Position numbers and translations under genes: made by a program
Shown: in pieces, positions 14,254-19,375 of the stretch
Layout of the letters: every line of letters starts with the position of its first letter
Position numbering within the stretch: the first letter of the stretch is position 1
Notes under the pieces: model-generated
The model's input: the letters and a program-made list of their open reading frames with translations, nothing else
Told to the model about the DNA's origin: nothing
Databases searched by the model: none
Origin: an uncultured Paenibacillaceae bacterium
GTDB lineage: Bacteria > Bacillota > Bacilli > Paenibacillales > CALAME01
DNA length: 21,214 nt
NCBI GenBank assembly: GCA_937983035.1
Contig: CALKAN010000217.1
Location: 1 to 21,214, forward strand
Direction of reading: 5' to 3'

Positions 14254-14684
14254 TTGAGAAGCTCCATATTTTGTTTTAATTGATTTAATTGTTCTTCCAG
14301 TCGATTCAGCTGCGTATACAGCTGGTTGCTGCTGTCAAAATCTTTGTCGGCGCTGTCTTTGGCAAAGATGAGCAGTTCATTTAAACTGGTCACTTCTGCT
14401 TCGATTTTGGAAAAGCTGCTCGCAATATCTTCTTTTAAGATGGAAATTTGCTTCTCGTAATCTTCTTTCAACGCTTCCAGTTGCTGCTCATTCCTGGCAT
14501 TCACTTCCGCAATTAAATCAGCTTTCACTTGCTCAATATAAATATAGGAACTGTACATTCCGCCTCCGACTAATCCTGCCCAGACGATGAAAAATAGTGC
14601 CCAGAGCGCAAATCTTTTCGCTCTAGAAGGTTTTGCTCGTTGTTTTCTGCTTTGCGCAGGGGACATCTCTGTAGGCGCGTGCAT
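14250..14684 (-). CDS. single-span membrane protein with periplasm-facing coiled coil
   Basis: 144 residues. A basic N-terminus (QSRKQRAKPSRAKR, cytoplasmic) precedes one membrane helix (about 27-50, ALWALFFIVWAGLVGGGMYS). The remainder is a continuous charged heptad-rich helix (QVKADLIAEVNARNEQQLEA ... LYTQLNRLEEQLNQLKQNM) typical of a coiled coil outside the membrane. I do not recognise a family. It overlaps the phosphodiester glycosidase gene by four bases (stop TGA within ATGA), and both have the same topology. This suggests they form a membrane complex, with this protein as scaffold or oligomerisation partner. ATG 14684 follows AGGGGTGA. A promoter lies about 55 bp upstream. The gene is secure; its function is not. 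Confidence 0.8.
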   Translation of the reverse strand: MHAPTEMSPAQSRKQRAKPSRAKRFALWALFFIVWAGLVGGGMYSSYIYIEQVKADLIAEVNARNEQQLEALKEDYEKQISILKEDIASSFSKIEAEVTSLNELLIFAKDSADKDFDSSNQLYTQLNRLEEQLNQLKQNMELLK

Positions 14685-14737
14685 GTTGTTTCACCCCTGT
14701 CATATGGTTTCCATTCAAAATTTTTAACTACAAGTCT

Positions 14738-14765
14738 AGTATATCTTATATCAAAAAGATAACAA
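14738..14765 (-). promoter_or_regulatory. promoter of the coiled-coil/glycosidase operon
   Basis: On the minus strand: TTGTTA (14765-14760; 4/6), a 16-bp spacer and TATACT (14743-14738; 5/6). Confidence 0.55.
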
Positions 14766-14868
14766 ACCGGTATTTTTTCAGTTTTTTCAAATAAGCCTAT
14801 TTTTGTTCCTCATTTTAGGCAGCCGCATAAATTATTTAAGAACTCATGGTGTTTTCGTTGCATAAAAT

Positions 14869-14909
14869 TCTGCTCTTGATCGTGCCATGCATGATGTAAA
14901 TCAAGCAGA
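14869..14909 (+). repeat. inverted repeat in the leader of the TauE/SafE gene
   Basis: TCTGCTCTTGAT (14869-14880) and ATCAAGCAGA (14900-14909) pair over 10 bp with a two-base bulge; the loop contains the palindrome CATGCATG. No T run follows. It lies directly before the ribosome site, so it could be an operator or a translational control hairpin. Confidence 0.45.
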
Positions 14910-14930
14910 AAACTTGGAGTGATTATAACG

Positions 14931-15701
14931 ATGACGTTTGGTCCGGAAATTGTCATGCTGGGGCTGTTCACAGGCTTTCTCGTCGGTTTGACAGGCGTTG
15001 GCGGAGCAGCGCTGCTCACGCCTGTCATGATCTTATTCGGCATGAATCCTTCGATCGCTGTTGGAACCGATCTGTTTTATAATTCAATCACAAAATTTTT
15101 TGGCGCGATCCAGCACGTTCGCCAAAAAACGGTCAATTTCAAGCTCGTGCGGCAGTTTGCTTGCGGCAGCATTCCTGGAGCGATTGCTGCGGCTGTTCTG
15201 CTCAAGCTGCACGGCAGCTTTTCAGCCGGACAGGAAACATGGATGAAACTGATATTGGCGGTCATGCTCATCATCGTCGCATGCCTCATTTTGTTTCGTC
15301 AATGGCTGGAACCGTACTTAAAGGAAAATCGCTGGCAAGCGAAAGCGATGCATGAAAAAAGGAATGTCATGATTGCTGTCGGATTTGTGCTGGGCGTTGC
15401 GGTTGGAATGACATCGATCGGTTCGGGCTCATTGTTCGCTTTAGCGCTTCTATATTTCTTTCGGATGAAAGGTTCTGAAATTGTCGGTACAGACATTGCT
15501 CATGCTTTTTTGCTGGTCACGGCAGCCGGTTTGATGCATGCAGGCATGGGACATGTAAACTATGCGCTCGCTTTTCAATTGTTGGCAGGCTCTGTTCCCG
15601 GGGTCATGATCGGCAGCACATTATCTGCGAAAGTTCCAACGAAACCGCTTCGCGCAGTGATGGCGATGCTGATCTTAATCAGCGGCGTCATGATGATATG
15701 A
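14931..15701 (+). CDS. TauE/SafE family membrane transporter (putative sulfite/organosulfonate exporter)
   Basis: 256 residues with about eight hydrophobic segments in two homologous halves. The first half begins GLFTGFLVGLTGVGGAALLT and the second FVLGVAVGMTSIGSGSLFAL; this repeated G-x-GSG/GVGG motif is the family signature. Members export sulfite, sulfoacetate or other small anions across the cytoplasmic membrane; the substrate here is not deducible. ATG 14931 is taken as start, with GGAG at 14916-14919; GTG 14919 overlaps that site. The flavoprotein gene begins 65 bp downstream with no terminator, so the two are probably one operon. That pairing with a thiol/disulfide flavoenzyme hints at sulfur chemistry, but this is inference. 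Confidence 0.88.
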   Translation: MTFGPEIVMLGLFTGFLVGLTGVGGAALLTPVMILFGMNPSIAVGTDLFYNSITKFFGAIQHVRQKTVNFKLVRQFACGSIPGAIAAAVLLKLHGSFSAGQETWMKLILAVMLIIVACLILFRQWLEPYLKENRWQAKAMHEKRNVMIAVGFVLGVAVGMTSIGSGSLFALALLYFFRMKGSEIVGTDIAHAFLLVTAAGLMHAGMGHVNYALAFQLLAGSVPGVMIGSTLSAKVPTKPLRAVMAMLILISGVMMI

Positions 15702-15766
15702 ATGGCTCCGCCGCCATCGGGGCAAAGTAACCGTAGGCTGAAACAGAAAGCGAGGTGTAAACATCG

Positions 15767-16693
15767 TTGATTTATGACAGCATCATCATTGGCGGAGGAA
15801 TTGCAGGGCTGCAAGCGGCGATTCAGCTCGGCCGCTATGAGCATCGCGTGCTCGTGATTGACAAAGGATACGGCCGTTCCACTTTATGTCGCAGTTATCA
15901 TAATTTATTAGGCTGGCCGAACGGCATTTCCGGTCTTGAGCTTCGACGCTTGGGAAGAATGCATGCTGAAATGTTGGGCATTCAATTTGCGGAAGCGGAA
16001 GTGACCGAAGCGATGAAGGAAAATGGCATCTTCTATTTAAAGTCGCAGGACGGTCAAGAATGGCAGGCTAAAACGATCTTGTTCGCTACCGGGTTAATCG
16101 ATCGATTCCCGGATCTTCCCGGCATCGTGCCTTGTTTAGGCTTGTCCATCTATGTATGCCCGGACTGCGACGGCTATGAAGTAAAAGAACGGAAAACGGT
16201 TATTATTGGCTCCGGTGATGCTGGCGCCGGAATGGCGGCTGCCATTTCGTATTGGACAGACGATATTACGTTTATTAATCATGAAGCAGCGCCCATCAGT
16301 GAGCGGTTAATGAAAAAAATGGATGAATACGGCGTGAAAATATTGAACAAGCCGGTGCAAATGGTCGAGCAGCAGGACGGCATCATGCAAGCCGTGAAGT
16401 TAGCCGATGGCACGGTGCTTCCGTTTGAAAAAGGATTTATCGCTTTTGGAAACAATGAAGTCAAGTCGCATGTGGCCTCGCAGCTCGGAGTGGAACGGCT
16501 TGAAAACGGTCATATCGTGATCGATCCGCGCACGAGAATGACGAATATTACCAATGTGTGGGCTGCAGGAGACGTCGCCCTCTATTCTGAACAGGTCGCC
16601 ATCGCGATGGGAGAAGGAATGCAAGCGGCGATTTGGATGCACAAAGCGCTGCGAAAAATGGCCAAATTGCAAAAGGAACCGGCATTTGTTTGA
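15767..16693 (+). CDS. thioredoxin-reductase-like NAD(P)/FAD oxidoreductase with CPDC active site
   Basis: 308 residues, the size of low-molecular-weight thioredoxin reductases. The FAD Rossmann motif is GGGIAGLQAA (about residues 9-18). The redox disulfide CPDCDGYEV has the CxxCDG context of TrxB. NAD(P)H binding is at GSGDAGAGMAA and the second FAD motif is NVWAAGDVA. The N-terminal HNLLGWPNGISG element is typical of the TrxR-like branch that includes dithiol oxidases such as GliT/DepH, so it may act on small thiols rather than thioredoxin. The start is TTG 15767 with GAGGTG 9 nt upstream. It follows the TauE/SafE gene. It is unlikely to be the housekeeping TrxB, whose CxxC is usually CATC; this is inference. 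Confidence 0.88.
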   Translation: MIYDSIIIGGGIAGLQAAIQLGRYEHRVLVIDKGYGRSTLCRSYHNLLGWPNGISGLELRRLGRMHAEMLGIQFAEAEVTEAMKENGIFYLKSQDGQEWQAKTILFATGLIDRFPDLPGIVPCLGLSIYVCPDCDGYEVKERKTVIIGSGDAGAGMAAAISYWTDDITFINHEAAPISERLMKKMDEYGVKILNKPVQMVEQQDGIMQAVKLADGTVLPFEKGFIAFGNNEVKSHVASQLGVERLENGHIVIDPRTRMTNITNVWAAGDVALYSEQVAIAMGEGMQAAIWMHKALRKMAKLQKEPAFV

Positions 16694-16703
16694 GAACGGC
16701 AGC

Positions 16704-16733
16704 GAATAAAAGCCGCTTGAACGTGAAATGATA
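16704..16733 (+). promoter_or_regulatory. possible sigma-G (forespore) promoter
   Basis: GAATA (16704-16708), an 18-bp spacer and AATGATA (16727-16733) fit the sigma-G pattern (GNATR, 17-18 bp, CATNNTA) except for the first base of the -10. It lies about 55 bp before the SASP-like gene. Confidence 0.4.
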
Positions 16734-16796
16734 ATGCTTGGATTTGAAAAAGGCTGTCAGCTTCATGAAGCCGGCAGAAAGGAGGGACAACCTCTC

Positions 16797-16955
16797 ATGG
16801 CAAAAAAAAATCGTCAACAACGCAATCAACAACAGCAGCAATTTGAAAATGAGTTCGCCCAAGAGTTGAACTTAGATCAAGAGCAGCAAGGTCAACAAGA
16901 GCAGGCGCAGCAAGCGATGCGCAATGCGATCAACCGTCGCGATGAAAACTGCTGA
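16797..16955 (+). CDS. small Gln-rich protein, probable gamma-type small acid-soluble spore protein
   Basis: 52 residues, nearly one third Gln, with no hydrophobic segment. QQFENEFAQE matches the GQFGTEFASE repeat of B. subtilis SspE, the site cut by the germination protease GPR, at Q-F-x-x-E-F-A-x-E. The flanking Gln/Asn-rich, low-complexity sequence is also SspE-like. Gamma-SASPs accumulate in the forespore as an amino-acid store and do not bind DNA. ATG 16797 is preferred over upstream ATGs because AAAGGAGG (16778-16785) precedes it, although the 11-nt spacing is long. A sigma-G-like promoter and a strong terminator enclose it as a single gene. There is only one repeat where SspE has two, and it has a C-terminal Cys, so the assignment is tentative. 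Confidence 0.55.
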   Translation: MAKKNRQQRNQQQQQFENEFAQELNLDQEQQGQQEQAQQAMRNAINRRDENC

Positions 16956-16998
16956 TGAATATCCCAACCCTGTTTCAGCTATCGTAACGCATTATCGC

Positions 16999-17034
16999 CC
17001 AGCCTTGCTTCCGGCAAGGCTGGTTATTATTTTT
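16999..17034 (+). terminator. terminator of the SASP-like gene
   Basis: A perfect 10-bp stem, CCAGCCTTGC (16999-17008) with GCAAGGCTGG (17014-17023), then TTATTATTTTT. It overlaps the 3' end of the convergent gene by a few bases. The minus strand lacks a T run. Confidence 0.85.
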
Positions 17035-17758
17035 CCAATGGTTCAAATCTTTCCTTCACAATGTCTTGGTAGATCGTTAAAGCTTCTTTGCCTGCATCAG
17101 TCAGCGCATATTTTCCTCTTTCAATTCTTTCAAACCAGCCGTACACATTTCGCTGCAGCATGCGATCCGCTTGATCGAAACCGCTCAACTGTTTTAATTG
17201 TTTCGGTGTGACGATGCCGTGTTTTTCGGTCAAATAAGCACAAAAAAGCGACTGTTCCCGGTATGCGGTCACGATCTTTCGTCTCGTGCTTCCTCCGATG
17301 TTATAATCGCCGCTGCGGCCATGAAATTCTTTCATTAAGCTTGCGCTGCGCCGGCGCTGAAGGGAGCGGGACCGCGCTGCGGATGGAAGAGTTTCCGGCG
17401 GACCGCCTGGATCGCAGCAAACTTCTACGCGCGGTTTTAAAGTTTTGAAAAACTGCACTGTAATCAGGCCGAGACCGAGCCGCTGACAAAGTTCAATCGT
17501 TTGTTTCCATTCTTTGCGCGGCTTTTTTCGTTTTTCAACGGCGATGTATACATTCGGCGAAATTCGTTGACGCTGCATGCCTTGCAGCAGCAGCGCCACG
17601 GACATCGATTTTTTTAATTCAATAATCACAGGCTCTTCCAAGTCGCCGCGGCTGGCGACGAGATCGCAATTCAGCACTTCGCTCTTTACTTCGTATCCCA
17701 TAGATTCAAACAGTTGTTTTACAGGCTGGCTTAGTTCAGTTTCATGTCTGACGGCCAC
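17027..17758 (-). CDS. DUF2161 family, putative PD-(D/E)XK phosphodiesterase with winged helix
   Basis: 243 residues from GTG 17758. The N-terminal ~110 residues carry a restriction-nuclease-like core: NCDLVASRGDLEEPVIIELKKS places the metal-binding Asp and the E-x-K pair on adjacent strands, followed by a basic helix (QGMQRQRISPNVYIAV, then RKKPRKEW). A very basic linker (about 125-160; SLQRRRSASL) leads to a C-terminal winged-helix-like region (TPKQLKQLSGFDQADRMLQR, then ERIERGKYALTDAGKEAL). Family members are of unknown function; the fold suggests nucleic-acid cleavage. The frame extends to ATG 17785, but that ATG lacks a ribosome site and lies right behind a -10 box. GGGGGAG sits 6 nt before the GTG. 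It is divergent from araM and convergent with the SASP-like gene. Confidence 0.82.
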   Translation of the reverse strand: MAVRHETELSQPVKQLFESMGYEVKSEVLNCDLVASRGDLEEPVIIELKKSMSVALLLQGMQRQRISPNVYIAVEKRKKPRKEWKQTIELCQRLGLGLITVQFFKTLKPRVEVCCDPGGPPETLPSAARSRSLQRRRSASLMKEFHGRSGDYNIGGSTRRKIVTAYREQSLFCAYLTEKHGIVTPKQLKQLSGFDQADRMLQRNVYGWFERIERGKYALTDAGKEALTIYQDIVKERFEPLEK

Positions 17759-17794
17759 GAATTTCTCCCCCAACATTGTAATCATCTATGAACT

Positions 17795-17803
17795 ATTCTA
17801 ACA
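17795..17803 (-). promoter_or_regulatory. extended -10 promoter of the DUF2161 gene
   Basis: On the minus strand TGTTAGAAT (17803-17795) is an extended -10 (TGnTAGAAT, 5/6). No good -35. Transcription from about 17788 would favour the GTG 17758 start. A weak divergent promoter for araM (TTGTAA 17776-17781, 17 bp, TAACAT 17799-17804) overlaps it. Confidence 0.45.
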
Positions 17804-17858
17804 TAAGCGGTAATCATATTTTTTAGATCGAAACGCATATCATGAAAGAGGGAAGACA

Positions 17859-19187
17859 ATGAAGAAACAGAACGGGTATCGTCTGGCCGATTGGCTGAAC
17901 CGATCTTTTGCCTGCGATTGCGGGAGGACGCATGCCGTTAATTTGATGGAAGCCGTGATCGATCAGCAAGCTTATTCGCATCTCGCAGCGCATTGCCAAA
18001 AAGCCGGCTTTCATAAAGTATGCATCGTATGCGATGACAACACTTGGCGCGTTGCCGGACAATCGGTGAAGGCCGCTCTTGATCAGACAGAAGTTCAAAG
18101 CACAGCAGTGTTTGCTGCTCACAATGAGCAAGGGGAGGTCGCTGCTGATGAACGGACGCTGATCGACGTCATCGTGCAGATTCCGCCTGATGCGGACGCT
18201 GTCATTGCCGCGGGTTCGGGCACGATTCATGACATTGTCAGATTTGTTTCTTATAAAATGGGCATGCGCTGCTTATCTGTGCCATCGGCTCCCTCAGTGG
18301 ATGGGTTCATCTCTGCCGGGGCGCCGATCATTTTGCGCGGTTTTAAGCAGACGATCCCTTGTCACAGTCCTGAGGCCATATTTGTCCATCCAGATGTGCT
18401 GTCCAAGGCGCCTTCTGCCATGATTGCCGCAGGATTTGGCGATTTGCTTGGAAAATTCCCTTCACTTGCGGATTGGAAGCTGGGTCGCTTGCTGCAAGGC
18501 GAATACTTCTGCGAGCAGGCTGAGGCAATGACAAGACGGGCTGTTCAAGCTTGTGTTTCTCATCGTGATAATATCAAAAGCCGTTCCCCTGAGGGGATGA
18601 CGCTGCTCATGGAAGCGCTGATTTTTTCCGGCATTTCCATGTTGATGGCTGGAAGCAGCCGGCCGGCTTCAGGCGGTGAACATCATCTGTCTCATTTTTG
18701 GGAAATGAAAGGGTTGACGGCCGGACGCAAAGCGGTGCTGCATGGAGCGAAAGTGGGCGTTGCCTGTTTGAAAACGGCGGAGCTGTACCAGAAAATCGCT
18801 CAAATGGATGCAGATGAAGCAAGAAGGAGACTGCAAAATTTTCAACCTGCTTCACCAGAAGAAGAACGCATGCAGATTCAATCGGTGTTCGGCCCCATCG
18901 CTCCGCAGCTGATTCGCGAAAACGATCTCGACGAGCATGGGGTCGGCGAGGAAGACGCGAAGCTGGCAAAAGTGATCATTCAGAAATGGGATCAAATTCG
19001 GACTATTGCACAAGAAATTCCTGCTCCGCAGGAAATGACGCGCTGGTTGAAAGAAATGGAAGGCCCGGTGACAACAGAAGAGCTGTCCATTCCGCATGAA
19101 TGGGTTGCAGAGGGGCTGAACAACGCGCATTTTATTCGGAAGAGATTTTCCATTTTGCGATTGAGCCGCTTATTGTCTTTGGATTGA
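17859..19187 (+). CDS. araM: sn-glycerol-1-phosphate dehydrogenase (AraM/EgsA)
   Basis: 442 residues, somewhat longer than B. subtilis EgsA (about 394). It belongs to the iron-containing alcohol dehydrogenase/glycerol dehydrogenase superfamily and reduces dihydroxyacetone phosphate to sn-glycerol-1-phosphate with NAD(P)H. The N-terminal nucleotide fold has AVIAAGSGTIHDI; substrate motifs include VPSAPSVDGFISAGAPI. Metal ligands are Asp195 (GFGDLLGK), His in GGEHHLSHFWE (275-279) and His295 (VLHGAKVG); EgsA is a Ni2+ enzyme. G1P is the archaeal-type glycerol stereoisomer; in Bacillus it feeds PcrB to make heptaprenylglyceryl phosphate. In B. subtilis araM is in the arabinose operon, but no arabinose genes are visible here. 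ATG 17859 follows AAAGAGGGA. No strong terminator follows. Confidence 0.93.
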   Translation: MKKQNGYRLADWLNRSFACDCGRTHAVNLMEAVIDQQAYSHLAAHCQKAGFHKVCIVCDDNTWRVAGQSVKAALDQTEVQSTAVFAAHNEQGEVAADERTLIDVIVQIPPDADAVIAAGSGTIHDIVRFVSYKMGMRCLSVPSAPSVDGFISAGAPIILRGFKQTIPCHSPEAIFVHPDVLSKAPSAMIAAGFGDLLGKFPSLADWKLGRLLQGEYFCEQAEAMTRRAVQACVSHRDNIKSRSPEGMTLLMEALIFSGISMLMAGSSRPASGGEHHLSHFWEMKGLTAGRKAVLHGAKVGVACLKTAELYQKIAQMDADEARRRLQNFQPASPEEERMQIQSVFGPIAPQLIRENDLDEHGVGEEDAKLAKVIIQKWDQIRTIAQEIPAPQEMTRWLKEMEGPVTTEELSIPHEWVAEGLNNAHFIRKRFSILRLSRLLSLD

Positions 19188-19252
19188 GTGCTGAGTTTAA
19201 TCTTTTGTCGCAGACGTCGCTTTAAGATGTTGTTTTCTGCTGAAAAAGCTTC

Positions 19253-19300
19253 GAATTTCAAGATCGATGGCGCTGGGGCGGTTTGTAACTTTTGAAATTC
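19253..19300 (+). repeat. inverted repeat between araM and prkA
   Basis: GAATTTCAA (19253-19261) and TTGAAATTC (19292-19300) are perfect 9-bp inverse complements around 30 nt. There is no T run, so it is not a standard terminator. Each arm is itself near-palindromic (GAATTTC, GAAATTC), which fits two binding sites for a dimeric regulator. Confidence 0.45.
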
Positions 19301-19308
19301 TCGTCAAC

Positions 19309-19336
19309 TTCATCCTCTGTCCTGCATAGGTATTAT
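19309..19336 (+). promoter_or_regulatory. weak candidate promoter of prkA
   Basis: TTCATC (19309-19314; 3/6), a 16-bp spacer and TATTAT (19331-19336; 5/6), about 40 bp before the ATG. I could not find a good sigma-E type pair, although B. subtilis prkA is a sporulation gene. Confidence 0.25.
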
Positions 19337-19375
19337 TACGCTTCTTTTTTACTGTCAGATGAGAGGAGGTTAACG

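Noticed and set aside
19320..19340. CATAGGTATTA as a sigma-E or sigma-K -10 for prkA
   Set aside because: The spacing within the box does not match CATACANT or CATANNNTA, and no matching -35 lies upstream.
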